Source of the DNA: Leisingera thetidis
GTDB taxonomy: Bacteria; Pseudomonadota; Alphaproteobacteria; Rhodobacterales; Rhodobacteraceae
Direction of reading: 5' to 3'
Assembly: GCF_025857195.1 (NCBI RefSeq)
Contig: NZ_CP109787.1
Location: 2,917,501 to 2,981,500, forward strand
DNA: 64,000 nt
Shown here: in pieces, positions 44,706-53,959 of the stretch
Layout: every line of letters begins with the position of its first letter
Numbering within the stretch: position 1 is the stretch's first letter
Notes under the pieces: model-generated
The model's database searches: none
The model's input: the letters and a program-made list of their open reading frames with translations, nothing else
Told to the model about the DNA's origin: nothing
Position numbers and translations under genes: made by a program

Positions 44706-45002
44706 TTACCGCAGCGGTTGATTGTTGACGCGGGCGATGATGTCGGGCTCAGCGACGAAGTCTTCGAGGAAGCTGTGCCATGCCTCAACGGACACTCGTG
44801 CTGATGCCAGCATGTCGCGCAATTCGTCGATGCCCTCGTCGGTCAGCGCCGTAATGTAGTCGTCCCGTCCGATGTGGACGCTGACGATGTTGCCGTAGGA
44901 GAGGTTGTCGTCGTTGCTGACGATGGCCTCGAGAAGTCCAGGATCCTCGCCCAGCAGGCTGGCGACATGGGCGATGGAGCAGACGTAGGTCGTCGCTGCC
45001 AT
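44706..45002 (-). CDS. IS66 accessory small protein
   Basis: 98 residues: VCSIAHVASLLGEDPGLLEA, then NLSYGNIVSVHIGRDDYITA and SVEAWHSFLEDFVAEPDIIA. Genes like this often follow tnpC in IS66 elements; the function is unknown. Its ATG overlaps the tnpC stop (ATGA), and it ends 15 bases from the element end. Confidence 0.7.
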   Translation of the reverse strand: MAATTYVCSIAHVASLLGEDPGLLEAIVSNDDNLSYGNIVSVHIGRDDYITALTDEGIDELRDMLASARVSVEAWHSFLEDFVAEPDIIARVNNQPLR

Positions 45003-46630
45003 CACGCAGCCTCGCTGCGTTTCTGATCTGCCGGCTTCCAGTTCCAAGGGAGTAATTCGGCCAGCCGGTTGACCATGTGATCGTGGATACGGTCCAAGAC
45101 ATCTGCGAGGTAGGCCTGCGGATCGAGGCCGTTCATCTTTGCCGTCTCGATGACGGTCATGGCGCGGGCGAGCGTTTCACCGCCGGTATCCGAACCCGCG
45201 AATAGCCAGTTCCGCCTGCCAACGCCAATGGGCCGCAGCGCGCGCTCGGCGGGATTGTTGTCGATGGCCACGCGCCCGTCCTCCAGAAACAGCGTGAATG
45301 AAGCCCAGCGGCTCAGCCCGTAGCGGAACGCCTTGGCCAGATCACTCTTACCGGGAATACGGGTGAGCTGCCTTTCGGCCCAGTCCCGGAACGCATCAAC
45401 CTTGGGCTTGCTTTCCTTTTGGCGCACGGCCAGCCGCAGTTCGGCAGGCTTGCCGCTGATTTCCCGTTCGATGTCGTAGAGCTTGCCGATACGGTCGAGC
45501 GCCTCGCGCGCGATTGCGGATTTCGTCGCGGTCCAGACATCGTGAAAGTCGCGGCGAAGATGCGCCCAGCACGCGGCCTCCCGGAACTGGCTCTTGCCGT
45601 CCAGGTCCGCGGCATAGAGCTTGGCATACCCCTTGTAGCCATCAGCCTGGAGAATGCCGCTGGTCTCGCTAAGATGGGCGAGGACATGCTCTTCCTTCCA
45701 GTCCGGGGCAAAGTGATAGACCGCACCCGGCGGGGCCGTGCCCGCCCATGGGCGCTGATCCCGGACATAGGCCCAGATCCGGCCTTTCTTGACGCCCTTT
45801 CCGAGCCCCTTGTCGCGGCGGCCGCGATCGAGAACCCGGATGGGCGTGTCATCTGCGTGCAGAAGATTGCTGGCCATGATCTCGGCCTCGATCTTCTCGA
45901 TCAGCGGCGCCAGCGTCTTCATTGCCCCGCCGCACCAGTCGACCAGGGTCGTGTCAGGGATGTCTGCCCCCATGCGGGCGAAGATCTCGTTCTGACGATA
46001 CAACGGCACGTGGTCGTCGAACTTCGAGGTCAGCACATAAGCCAGAAGGTTCGGGCCCGCCATGCTCCGTGGGATCGGACGGCTGGGTGCCGGGCTTTGA
46101 ACCATACGCTCGCAGCGCCGGCAGGATTTCTTGATACGCGCGATCTCGATGACCTTCAGCTGGGCTGCAATCATGTCGATCAGCTCGCTGACATCCTCCC
46201 CGACCACACGCAGATCGCCCCCGCAATCCGGGCAACTGTCGCCGGGGTCAAGCTCGCGGCGTTCGCGCGGCGTGTCCTGCGACACCTTCGGACGGCGGCG
46301 CCTCGACTCCCGCGGTTCGGCTGGTTCCGGGGTCTGGTTGTCCGTCTCCGGCTCATCATCGCCCTCCGGCGGCAGTTCATCCGCCTCGGCGAGCGCAACC
46401 TGCAGGTCCTCCAGCGCCAGTTCCAGTTGCTCGATCTCCCGCTCGATCTTTTCCGAACTGGAGCCGAATTTCTGCTTCTGCAATCTGGCAATCCGGACGC
46501 GCAGCGCCTGAACCAGCAGATCATGCGCCCGCAAACTGGCGGACATCTTTTGGTTTTCCGCCTGCAACGCGGCGATCATCGCCTTCAGAACGGCGGGATC
46601 ATTGGGGAGAGGCGTGGCTTCTACGGACAT
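45002..46630 (-). CDS. tnpC: IS66 transposase TnpC
   Basis: 542 residues. An N-terminal coiled coil (LQAENQKMSASLRAHDLLVQ, then RLQKQKFGSSSEKIEREIEQ) precedes a zinc-finger-like segment (DSCPDCGGDL with CRRCERM) and the DDE transposase core (HADDTPIRVL, ADGYKGYAKL, DNNPAERALRPI). The IS66_C tail ends NWLFAGSDTGGETLARAMTV and beyond. It appears full length. The start codon is uncertain (ATG at 46630 or 46645). Confidence 0.9.
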   Translation of the reverse strand: MSVEATPLPNDPAVLKAMIAALQAENQKMSASLRAHDLLVQALRVRIARLQKQKFGSSSEKIEREIEQLELALEDLQVALAEADELPPEGDDEPETDNQTPEPAEPRESRRRRPKVSQDTPRERRELDPGDSCPDCGGDLRVVGEDVSELIDMIAAQLKVIEIARIKKSCRRCERMVQSPAPSRPIPRSMAGPNLLAYVLTSKFDDHVPLYRQNEIFARMGADIPDTTLVDWCGGAMKTLAPLIEKIEAEIMASNLLHADDTPIRVLDRGRRDKGLGKGVKKGRIWAYVRDQRPWAGTAPPGAVYHFAPDWKEEHVLAHLSETSGILQADGYKGYAKLYAADLDGKSQFREAACWAHLRRDFHDVWTATKSAIAREALDRIGKLYDIEREISGKPAELRLAVRQKESKPKVDAFRDWAERQLTRIPGKSDLAKAFRYGLSRWASFTLFLEDGRVAIDNNPAERALRPIGVGRRNWLFAGSDTGGETLARAMTVIETAKMNGLDPQAYLADVLDRIHDHMVNRLAELLPWNWKPADQKRSEAA

Positions 46631-46692
46631 GGTGGTGGATACCATTCTCCCAGATCGGACGCCATAAAAACAAACAATTCCAGAGAGATAAA

Positions 46693-47040
46693 TCAGCCCG
46701 TCCGGGCTGGTGGCGCGCCCCAATCCGGCCTGCGCCAGTCGATCCCCTCCCAGAGCATGGCCAATTGAGCGGCGGTCAGACGCACGCTGCCATCCGTCGC
46801 CGCAGGCCATGGGAAACGACCCTTCTCCAGGACTTTGTAATACAGGCAAAAGCCCTGGCCATCCCAATACAGAAGCTTCACCCTGTCGCCGCGGCGCCCT
46901 CGAAACGCGAACACGGCACCGTTCGATGGCCGCTGCCTCAAGACATCCTGCGCGATCGCTGAAAGCCCCGCGATACCTTTGCGCATATCAGTGTGACCGC
47001 AGGCCAGGTAAACGCGAATGCCGGTGCCCGGGCCGATCAT
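46693..47040 (-). CDS. tnpB: IS66 accessory protein TnpB
   Basis: 115 residues: VYLACGHTDMRKGIAGLSAI, then FAFRGRRGDRVKLLYWDGQG and GFCLYYKVLEKGRFPWP, the signature of IS66 Orf2. Its start overlaps the tnpA stop. Confidence 0.92.
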   Translation of the reverse strand: MIGPGTGIRVYLACGHTDMRKGIAGLSAIAQDVLRQRPSNGAVFAFRGRRGDRVKLLYWDGQGFCLYYKVLEKGRFPWPAATDGSVRLTAAQLAMLWEGIDWRRPDWGAPPARTG

Positions 47041-47438
47041 GCCGCCTCCACCGCCTGGATCAAACGGGTCAGCACCGCCGCATCCACATGGGCATCGACC
47101 CGCAAGCTGCGACCATTGCGCAGAACCACCTCAATCAACGCCAAGCTCGCTTCAGGGGCGCACGCTTCCGGCGGTTCCGGCGGCGACGTAATATCGACGG
47201 GCAGGAATAGCGTCGCGTCGTCTGGCGTCAGAAGCCCCTTCCTCCTCAGCTCGTATCGCCAGGCATAGATCTGCTGCCGCCTGATCTCGTGGCGCTGTGC
47301 GACCTGCGACACGGTCGCGCCGTTCACCCCGACCGAAAGCACAATCGCCAACTTCTCGTCGTCACTCCAGCGGCGCCGACGCTCCAAGCCAAGAATTTCG
47401 CCCCGCACAGCTGCCTCCCTCCCTGTAGGAGACGTCAT
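47037..47438 (-). CDS. tnpA: IS66 accessory protein TnpA
   Basis: 133 residues. The helix-turn-helix (ERRRRWSDDEKLAIVLSVGV, then VSQVAQRHEIRRQQIYAWRY) precedes a C-terminal region with ALIEVVLRNGRSLRVDAHVD. It lies just inside the right end of the element and is translationally coupled to tnpB. Confidence 0.9.
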   Translation of the reverse strand: MTSPTGREAAVRGEILGLERRRRWSDDEKLAIVLSVGVNGATVSQVAQRHEIRRQQIYAWRYELRRKGLLTPDDATLFLPVDITSPPEPPEACAPEASLALIEVVLRNGRSLRVDAHVDAAVLTRLIQAVEAA

Positions 47439-47511
47439 TAAAGACGTCTTTATGGACGTCTCTTAGCAATCTCCAGGACACACGAGCAGGCGGTTCAAAT
47501 CGGGCGGTTAC

Positions 47512-47761
47512 GGAACACGAGCATCTGGTCGACGAGATGCGTGGCCGTTTGAGCCGAGACCCGGCCTTGATGGGCCTCCGCCGCTCAACCGTCGAGCACA
47601 CATTCGGCACAATCAAGAGCTGGATGGGAGCGACGCACTTCCGGATGCGAACGCTCAAGAACGTCCGCACCGAGATGGCCTTCCATGTCCTCGCCTATAA
47701 CACCAAGCGGATGATAGCCCTGATCGGGGTACGTGGGCTTCTTACTGCCATTCCGGCCTGA
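47512..47761 (+). pseudogene. IS1182-type transposase, C-terminal part (right of the IS66 insertion)
   Basis: Continuation of 44471-44690: EHLVDEMRGRLSRDPALMGL, then RRSTVEHTFGTIKSWMGATH and AFHVLAYNTKRMIALIG, including the catalytic-Glu region. Removing the IS66 element restores WEH-EHLVDEM in frame. Confidence 0.8.
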
Positions 47762-48612
47762 TGGGCGGCGCTCAGCTCAAATCGTACAGCAAAAAACGCC
47801 ACAAGAGCGCGGATTCAGCCCCCTCCGGCGAATAAGGCGCTAAAGTGACCCAAAATCCGGCTGCCTCTACAAAATCGACTGAAACATCCTCATCGTCGAG
47901 AAACCAGGCGAGTTTCCACACACCCTCGGCTGGCTGCCGTCATGCCTGGGAGCAACCGAGATCCGCTCTGGTCTTTCAGGGCGGTTGCCTGGTCGCCGCG
48001 GCGCCGAAAGGCGGCAGTGAGCCCAAGTTGCTCATTGGATTTTCTCGCTGCGCGCCCGCAGCACAGAAAATACGGCAACTGCGAAAATTTCGGAGCTGCC
48101 TTGCAGCGGCGAAATCTGCAGTTCATGCCGAGTGCAGAAAACCCGAAACGAAAATTCACACAGGCGCGACGCAACTGCCGATCGCCGCAATTGCTCCGAC
48201 AACCGCGCGCAGCTTCGCAAGCACTTCGGCACCTTCACCGCGGTTTACAACTTTGCGAGTAGGCTCAGGGCCCTCAACAGCCTTAAGCCTTAGCCTACGA
48301 ATACATCTGCAAAATCTGGACATCCGAGCCAGATCGATTCATCTCAAATCCGATCCGCCAGATGCAGGGGCTGAGCACCTAACCTGCTAAGTGGGTGTGA
48401 GGCTCATCCCATTTTGCTTCTGCGTCAAGCGCAACCGGCCAAAGATCTTGCCACTGGCCAAATATCAGGCGCTGCACCGCAATAAGTCCGGTTCATGTCC
48501 TTTGGGCCGATTTTCTGCGATAAAGCGCGAAACCATCACCAACCATCTTATGTCTGAGCAGACGACTCCGGAAGCAGTATACCTAGACCTCGTCGGCCGC
48601 CATTCAGGTCAG
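47762..48612. other. 850 bases without a supported gene
   Basis: Open frames on both strands are short and have no recognisable domain. Sequence of this kind (codon-like phrases such as CRFRRCKAAPKFSQLPYF) looks like a dispersed intergenic repeat in roseobacters, which I cannot confirm here. Confidence 0.35.
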
Positions 48613-49665
48613 TTATTCGTCAGCTTCATTCAGCTCTACTGCCTCTGCATCAAGCGCATCCGCCAATACCACTGCGGGCGCGCCCGGGGTGAAGACCGTC
48701 TGGGCGGTGGGGGGATTGCCGGCGGTGGTTCGGTTGACGCGCAGTTCCCGATAAGCGGTATACATCCCGCTCACCACGATCAGCACCATTCCGACGAAAG
48801 TGGTGTTGGGCGGCACCTCCCCCCATAGCAGATAGCCGAGGGCCGCAGCCAGAGGCAGATAGCTGTAGTCAAAAGGTGCGATCACACTCGCATTTGCTAT
48901 CTGATAGGCGCGGGAGACCAGGGTGTAGGCCACTGTTCCGATACTCCCTAATAAAGCGAGCATAGCGATGCCCTCCGCCTGAGGTACCGGCCAGCCCATA
49001 CGGAGGTGACTCAGTTCAGGTGTGATCTCAATCATCTGCGACACCGCGTATCCCATCGGTATGATAAGAACGCCCGAGAATGAGATGGTGTAGAGACCGA
49101 TGGTCAGAGAGGTGTCTTGCTCTCCGATCTTGCGCACAATTGTCTGACTGATTGCGTAGGTGAGAGCGCACAGAAGCGGCAGGATGGCAATCCAGTCAAA
49201 GCTGCCGCCTGCCGGGTTCATCGCAATGACAACACCTGCGAAGCCAACAAGCAGTGCTGCTGCACGGTGAAGCCCGATCTTTTCTTGCAGGAAAACGGCC
49301 GCAAGCGTCGCGGTCATCAGAGGTGCCGAAAAGAACAGTGTAGTGACCTCAGCCAGTCCCATGAAGGGAAATGCTGAATAGAACATCGCGAATCCGGAGG
49401 CAAATAGCACGGCGCGCGCCAAATACCACGGCCAGAGAGGGGTGAAGATGCGATGCGGCGCACCTAGCCAAAGGACGAGCGGCAGTAGAGTTAACAAGGC
49501 GACGATGGACCGGACAAAAATCAGCATCCACACCGGATAATGGGTCAGCATGTCTTTCATCAGAACGTCCTGCCCGACAAACAGGACCATTCCAGTGAGC
49601 ACACAGGCGATCCCTTGGGCAGTTCGGGGCAGCGGCGCTACGTCTATTTCTGAGGAGGCTGTCAT
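48613..49665 (-). CDS. DMT-superfamily (EamA) transporter
   Basis: 350 residues with ten hydrophobic helices in two EamA repeats (VLTGMVLFVGQDVLMKDMLT, then ATLAAVFLQEKIGLHRAAAL; second repeat IANASVIAPFDYSYLPLAAA, then LGYLLWGEVPP). It probably exports or imports a small metabolite. It has a longer than usual hydrophilic C-terminal tail of about 45 residues. It has no clear operon partner. Confidence 0.85.
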   Translation of the reverse strand: MTASSEIDVAPLPRTAQGIACVLTGMVLFVGQDVLMKDMLTHYPVWMLIFVRSIVALLTLLPLVLWLGAPHRIFTPLWPWYLARAVLFASGFAMFYSAFPFMGLAEVTTLFFSAPLMTATLAAVFLQEKIGLHRAAALLVGFAGVVIAMNPAGGSFDWIAILPLLCALTYAISQTIVRKIGEQDTSLTIGLYTISFSGVLIIPMGYAVSQMIEITPELSHLRMGWPVPQAEGIAMLALLGSIGTVAYTLVSRAYQIANASVIAPFDYSYLPLAAALGYLLWGEVPPNTTFVGMVLIVVSGMYTAYRELRVNRTTAGNPPTAQTVFTPGAPAVVLADALDAEAVELNEADE

Positions 49666-50007
49666 AACGGCAGCCTGCCAAATTCAACAAGTGTGTCTTG
49701 CGCTTCAGCGACCTGAATGTCGGTATCATCAGAAGGGCAATATCAGCCGAAGAGTTCTTTGCGCCTTACAGCATTTTTTCGCCATTTTGATCGTGCGACC
49801 GCATTCAACAGCAGCTTTGGCAGACCGCTTTGCGGCTTTTGGTGATTGAACCTTTGTACCGCAACCAGCCTGCAGGACTTGTGTAGGTAGCAGATCGCCC
49901 TTGGCTCCCTACAGGCCAGGCTGACCGTAATGCAGCCACAGCAACTATCGGTGCCCTGGCGCGCGCCGCCCTTACACCAGCGGCAACCGACCGAAGGTCC
50001 CCAGTTA
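49666..50007. other. Divergent upstream region, no gene
   Basis: About 340 bases between the transporter gene and the first FNR-like box. I see no gene. Confidence 0.4.
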
Positions 50008-50021
50008 TTGCCTGCCGTCAA
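50008..50021 (+). promoter_or_regulatory. FNR-like box 1
   Basis: TTGCC-TGCC-GTCAA, followed by TGAAACTTCCG. Its centre is 76 bases before the ATG at 50091. The left half-site deviates from TTGAC/T at one or two positions. It shares an extended match with box 6. Confidence 0.6.
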
Positions 50022-50090
50022 TGAAACTTCCGCTGCGATCCGCCACCGTCACGGTGCGGGAAATGATCCCGCGCTGACAAGGTGAACAGA

Positions 50091-50222
50091 ATGACTGATC
50101 CAAGATCCACACCGAAAAAACCAAAGCCGGCACCTGTCAAACCGGCATCTGCTACTGGCAAACCTTCCCAGTCTACCTCCGGCAAGCAGTCCAGGTCCGT
50201 GGCAAACACTGGGAAAACGTAA
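50091..50222 (+). CDS. 43-residue Lys/Pro/Ser-rich protein
   Basis: MTDPRSTPKKPKPAPVKPAS, then ATGKPSQSTSGKQSRSVANT. It is basic, without hydrophobic segments, and probably disordered. I accept it because of AAGGTGAA before the ATG and the FNR-like box at the right distance. The function is unknown. Confidence 0.45.
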   Translation: MTDPRSTPKKPKPAPVKPASATGKPSQSTSGKQSRSVANTGKT

Positions 50223-50277
50223 CCTGCTTCTTCGGGAGACAACCATTTACAGAGCATTCCGCACCGGTCTTCCTGCC

Positions 50278-50523
50278 GTGGTGATTTTGGCGCTTGCCGG
50301 GAAGGCAATGGCGCTTACGCTCACCAACATTCGGGCTGACCCGGTCACGGTGCGGTTCATGGCAGGTGGCGATACCCATGACATTAATCTGGGTCCCGGC
50401 GAATCCTCAGAGGAAGCATGTGATAAAGGCTGCCTGCTGACGCTGGCTGACGGCACCGAGCAAACCTTTCTTCCCGAAGATCATGTCCTGATCAACAGAG
50501 ATGGTTTTGCACTCGCCGAATGA
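50278..50523 (+). CDS. Small exported protein, start uncertain
   Basis: 81 residues from a GTG at 50278: VVILALAGKAMA forms the hydrophobic part of a signal peptide, followed by a small domain (LTNIRADPVTVRFMAGGDTH, then EEACDKGCLLTLADGTEQTF). In frame, an ATT codon 12 codons upstream at 50242, behind GGGAGA, would give a complete signal peptide with basic residues. That suggests an ATT start or a mutated ATG. It is probably co-transcribed with the 43-residue gene. Confidence 0.5.
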   Translation: MVILALAGKAMALTLTNIRADPVTVRFMAGGDTHDINLGPGESSEEACDKGCLLTLADGTEQTFLPEDHVLINRDGFALAE

Positions 50524-50596
50524 TACAGCCGAATTTTCCCAAAGCAAATGACCACACGGGCGCCGCGGAACCGGCGCCCGTTTCAATGTTTGATGA

Positions 50597-53002
50597 CTAA
50601 CTTTCTGAATTTCCAGCCGCTGCGCCCTTTCTACGCTCAGCGCGTTGCAGCGCCTTGCGCAGCGCCTCTCCGGCAGTTTCGAGCCAGATAAAATCAAGAT
50701 GCTTGCGGGTACTCTCGGGAATGTCCTCCAGATCGCGCCGGTTGCGGGCAGGCAGCATCACCCGGGTGATCCCCGCCGCAGCGGCAGCCAGCACTTTTTC
50801 CTTGATTCCGCCCACAGGCAGAACGACCCCTCGTAACGAAATCTCTCCGGTCATCGCAGTATCGCTGCGCACAGTTCGGTCCAAAAACAAGGAAACCAGC
50901 GCGGTGTAAATCGCCACCCCGGCGCTAGGGCCGTCCTTGGGCGTGGCCCCGGCGGGCACGTGGACGTGAATGTCAAGGCTGTCAAAGCTATTGGCTTCCA
51001 GCCCCAGGCTCCCGGCCTGCGCCTTCAAAAGCGACAGTGCGGTCTGGGCACTCTCCCGCATCACCGCCCCCAACTGGCCGGTGAGGATCAGCCGCCCCTT
51101 GCCCGGTGCGCGGCTAGCCTCGATAAACAGGATGTCGCCGCCGGCAGGTGTCCAGGCCAGCCCAGTGGCAACCCCCGGCGTGCTGGTGCGAGGCGCGGTC
51201 TCATTTTCAAACAGCGGCGCCCCCAGTGCGGCCTCCACCTGCTCCGCCCCAAGCTTGCTTTTGGCCGGCTTGCCTTCAGCATAGCGGACTGCGGCAGCCC
51301 GCAGGACGGCCCCGATCTGGCGCTCCAGCTGCCGCACCCCGGCTTCCCTGGTGTAGCTGCGGATCATCAGACGCAGCGCCGGCGGTGTGAACCGGAGACG
51401 CTCATACATTAGTCCGTTGGCCCTCAGCTGACGCGGCACCAGATAGCGCTTGGCGATCTCCAGCTTTTCTTCCTCGGTGTAGCCCGGCAGGCTGATTACC
51501 TCCATCCGGTCCAGGAGCGGCCGCGGAATGCCCTCCAGCATATTGGCAGTGGTCAGGAACACCACCCGCGACAGGTCAAAATCCACTCCGAGGTAATTGT
51601 CGCGGAAGGTGCTGTTCTGCTCCGGGTCCAGCACCTCCAGAAGCGCTGCAGAGGGATCGCCCTGGATGCCGTGGCCCAGCTTGTCGATTTCATCCAGCAT
51701 CAGTACGCAGTCGCGGCTGCGCGCCCGCCGCACGGCCTGAACAATGCTGCCCGGCAGCGCCCCGATATAGGTTCTCCGGTGGCCGCGGATCTCCGCCGCG
51801 TCATGCACACCGCCCAGACTGACCCGGCCAAAGGCCCGCCCCAGGGCACGCGCAATCGATTGGCCCAGGGAGGTCTTGCCAACCCCTGGCGGCCCGGCAA
51901 AGCACAGGATCGGCGCCCGGCTCTCAGGTGACAACTTGCGCACAGCCAGGAACTCAATGATCCGCGCTTTGACTTTTTCCAATCCGTAGTGGTCGGCGTT
52001 CAGAATGCCCCGCGCCTGAATCAGGCTGACCGGCTGGCTGCTTGGCACCTGCCAGGGCAATTCCACCATCCAGTCGAGCCAGTTTCTCAGAACCGCCCCC
52101 TCCCCCGCAGCGTCAGACAGGCGCGCGTAGCGGGCCAGTTCCTTGCGGGCCATTGCCTCGGCTTCCGGCGGCATTCCCGCCCGGGTGATCGCCTCGCCCA
52201 GTTGAGCAATCTCCTCCGCATTGCCGCCATCCTCGCCCAGCTCATGCTGAATTGCCGCCAGCTGCTCGCGCAGGATTGCCTCGCGGTGGCGCTCATCAAA
52301 GGCGGCACGTGTCTGTTCGCTGATCTCACGGGTGATGCGCAGCACTTCCAGCCGCCTTGCCAGGATCTTCGACACCTTGTCCAGCCGGGCAGCAATATCG
52401 ACGGTTTCAAGGATCTCTTGCCGCTCCTCAATTGGGATGTCGGTATAAGCCGCTGCCAGATCCGCCAGCGCGCCCGGCTCGGTGGCTGCATGTGCTGCCT
52501 CTTCCAAGCCAGCAGGGCTCTGCGGCAACAGCGACAGCAGCTCTGCCGCTTGACTTCTGAGATGCAAAAACCGGGCCTCGACCTGAGGCTGATGGCTGGT
52601 CACGTCCGGCAGGCTCAGCACCCGGCCAACCGGAAACGGCGGCCCCTTCAGCAATTCGATCAGTCTGAACCGGGTCACCCCCTGGCAGATTATATGATGC
52701 CCGCCGTCGGGCGAGGTCATCAGCCGAAGGATATTCGCAGTGCAGCCAATGCGGAACAGGTCCTCTGCCCCCGGATCGCTGACCGCCGGGTTGCGCTGAA
52801 GCAGCAGCCCTACAGGCCGCGACTGGCGGATCGCCTGCTGGATTGCCGCAATGGATTTGGCCCGCCCGGTAGAGACCGGGAAGACTGTTCCGGGAAAGGC
52901 GACCACCTCGCGCACCGGCAGCAGAATCAACCCGTCTTCCGGCAGCGGAACGTTCTGCATTTCCTGCAGCGGGGCCATTTCTGAAGCGCTGGCCTGATTC
53001 AT
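50597..53002 (-). CDS. lon: Lon-family ATP-dependent protease
   Basis: 801 residues, full length. The N-terminal substrate domain (ILLPVREVVAFPGTVFPVST) is followed by the AAA+ module (Walker A GPPGVGKTS, Walker B MLDEIDKLG) and the C-terminal peptidase with the Ser-Lys dyad: Ser693 in DGPSAGVAIYT and Lys736 in GGIKEKV. The ATG at 53002 overlaps the Hsp20 stop (ATGA), so chaperone and protease are made together. Downstream of FNR-like box 2 through the SPW-Hsp20 genes. The SVS-type core differs enough that this is probably a second, accessory Lon. Confidence 0.92.
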   Translation of the reverse strand: MNQASASEMAPLQEMQNVPLPEDGLILLPVREVVAFPGTVFPVSTGRAKSIAAIQQAIRQSRPVGLLLQRNPAVSDPGAEDLFRIGCTANILRLMTSPDGGHHIICQGVTRFRLIELLKGPPFPVGRVLSLPDVTSHQPQVEARFLHLRSQAAELLSLLPQSPAGLEEAAHAATEPGALADLAAAYTDIPIEERQEILETVDIAARLDKVSKILARRLEVLRITREISEQTRAAFDERHREAILREQLAAIQHELGEDGGNAEEIAQLGEAITRAGMPPEAEAMARKELARYARLSDAAGEGAVLRNWLDWMVELPWQVPSSQPVSLIQARGILNADHYGLEKVKARIIEFLAVRKLSPESRAPILCFAGPPGVGKTSLGQSIARALGRAFGRVSLGGVHDAAEIRGHRRTYIGALPGSIVQAVRRARSRDCVLMLDEIDKLGHGIQGDPSAALLEVLDPEQNSTFRDNYLGVDFDLSRVVFLTTANMLEGIPRPLLDRMEVISLPGYTEEEKLEIAKRYLVPRQLRANGLMYERLRFTPPALRLMIRSYTREAGVRQLERQIGAVLRAAAVRYAEGKPAKSKLGAEQVEAALGAPLFENETAPRTSTPGVATGLAWTPAGGDILFIEASRAPGKGRLILTGQLGAVMRESAQTALSLLKAQAGSLGLEANSFDSLDIHVHVPAGATPKDGPSAGVAIYTALVSLFLDRTVRSDTAMTGEISLRGVVLPVGGIKEKVLAAAAAGITRVMLPARNRRDLEDIPESTRKHLDFIWLETAGEALRKALQRAERRKGAAAGNSES

Positions 53003-53418
53003 GCCGTCTCTCCCTGTCCGCTCTTGGACAGCCGGATCAGCAGATGCCCCCGCACCGTCTGCCGCTTGACGGCATAGGTGCCCGGCGGGATCGGAATACG
53101 CCGCTCGAACCGGCCAAAGGGCAGCTCCAGCCGGATCACAGTGGCATGGCACAGCTCCGGCGGCGGTTCCCGCTGCCCCCGGATGATCAGTTCGTCATTT
53201 CTAATGCGCACCTCAACGTCATCGGCCTTGGCGCCTGGCAGCACCACATAAACAAGCAGCTCGCCGTTGGTTTCCAAGAGATCCACCGGCGGTTCCCAGC
53301 AAGGCTGCCCGTCTTGCAGGGAAGTGAGCAGAAACAGCTGGCGGCAGAACTTCTCTGTCGCCGCAAGCTGCGCAATCGCGTCGGAAAGCATCATGTTCTC
53401 GGGAGGCTGCTGGTCCAT
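52999..53418 (-). CDS. Hsp20/alpha-crystallin-type small heat-shock protein
   Basis: 139 residues. The alpha-crystallin domain is at about residues 45-135: PPVDLLETNGELLVYVVLPG, then VEVRIRNDELIIRGQREPP and LELPFGRFERRIPIPPGTY. The C-terminal I-x-I tail motif is not evident. The start lies 82 bases after the SPW-type gene, and the stop overlaps lon. Confidence 0.88.
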   Translation of the reverse strand: MDQQPPENMMLSDAIAQLAATEKFCRQLFLLTSLQDGQPCWEPPVDLLETNGELLVYVVLPGAKADDVEVRIRNDELIIRGQREPPPELCHATVIRLELPFGRFERRIPIPPGTYAVKRQTVRGHLLIRLSKSGQGETA

Positions 53419-53500
53419 GCTGCACCAGAAATTGTTCCTAGTATTCCTTGCCCGGAGTTTCTGCCGCAGGCCTCAGAGCATCCGCCTGCCAGGCTCTGGG

Positions 53501-53857
53501 TCAGGTTTTCCTCCGCCAGGGGCCCTGCGCGATGCACCAAGCGACCAGCACCATGATAGACCCGCCGCTTAGAGCCGCGGTCCATGCCACCGGCTCATTG
53601 TCAGTAAATCCAAGGGGCCTGGGTGAGAGGTCCCGCCAAAGACCAATTGCCGCGCAGCCCCATTCCTCCCAGTTGTTGCTGGTGTACTGGGCAGCCGCCG
53701 ACAGGACTGCGGCTGCCGATCCGGCTGCGATGAAGCTCCAACTGGCCGGGATGGCCAAGCCACCGTCGGTCGGTCCTGAATAATGAAGCCACGACGTGAC
53801 GGCGAGCCAGCAACCCAGGGCGGTGATGACCCAATTCTGCCAATGCTTGCGTCTCAA
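53501..53857 (-). CDS. SPW-repeat membrane protein
   Basis: 118 residues with two W-x-x-W-x6-G-x-W units (HWQNWVITALGCWLAVTSWL, then NWEEWGCAAIGLWRDLSPRP) and four hydrophobic helices. I start it at the TTG at 53857, preceded by GAAAGGA; the frame is open further upstream without a site. A second SPW-type protein of the same length is at 62043-62399. It is the first gene of the SPW-Hsp20-Lon transcript, behind box 2. Confidence 0.65.
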   Translation of the reverse strand: MRRKHWQNWVITALGCWLAVTSWLHYSGPTDGGLAIPASWSFIAAGSAAAVLSAAAQYTSNNWEEWGCAAIGLWRDLSPRPLGFTDNEPVAWTAALSGGSIMVLVAWCIAQGPWRRKT

Positions 53858-53927
53858 CGGCGCGTCCTTTCCCGAAATGGCAACGAACTGCCTTACCGCC
53901 AGTCTGCCGCACTGGCACAGGATTGCA

Positions 53928-53941
53928 TTGACGGCAATCAA
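53928..53941 (-). promoter_or_regulatory. FNR-like box 2
   Basis: Read on the minus strand: TTGAT-TGCC-GTCAA followed by TGC, with its centre 77 bases before the SPW start codon. Both half-sites fit the FNR/FixK consensus. Confidence 0.75.
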
Positions 53942-53959
53942 CGCCCCGGGCCGCAGGCT

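Larger units (their letters stand above)
44691..47511 (-). mobile_element. Complete IS66-family element, 2821 bp
   Basis: The terminal inverted repeats are GTAAGCGCCCGATTT at the left end and GTAACCGCCCGATTT read inward from the right. Both ends are flanked by GGAACACG (44683-44690 and 47512-47519), a perfect 8-bp target duplication as expected for IS66. Contents on the minus strand: tnpA, tnpB, tnpC and a small accessory gene, all intact. It is inserted in an IS1182-type transposase gene and looks recent. Confidence 0.93.

Noticed and set aside
47890..48174. A 94-codon minus-strand frame as a gene
   Set aside because: No start signal, no domain, and codon content like a non-coding repeat.
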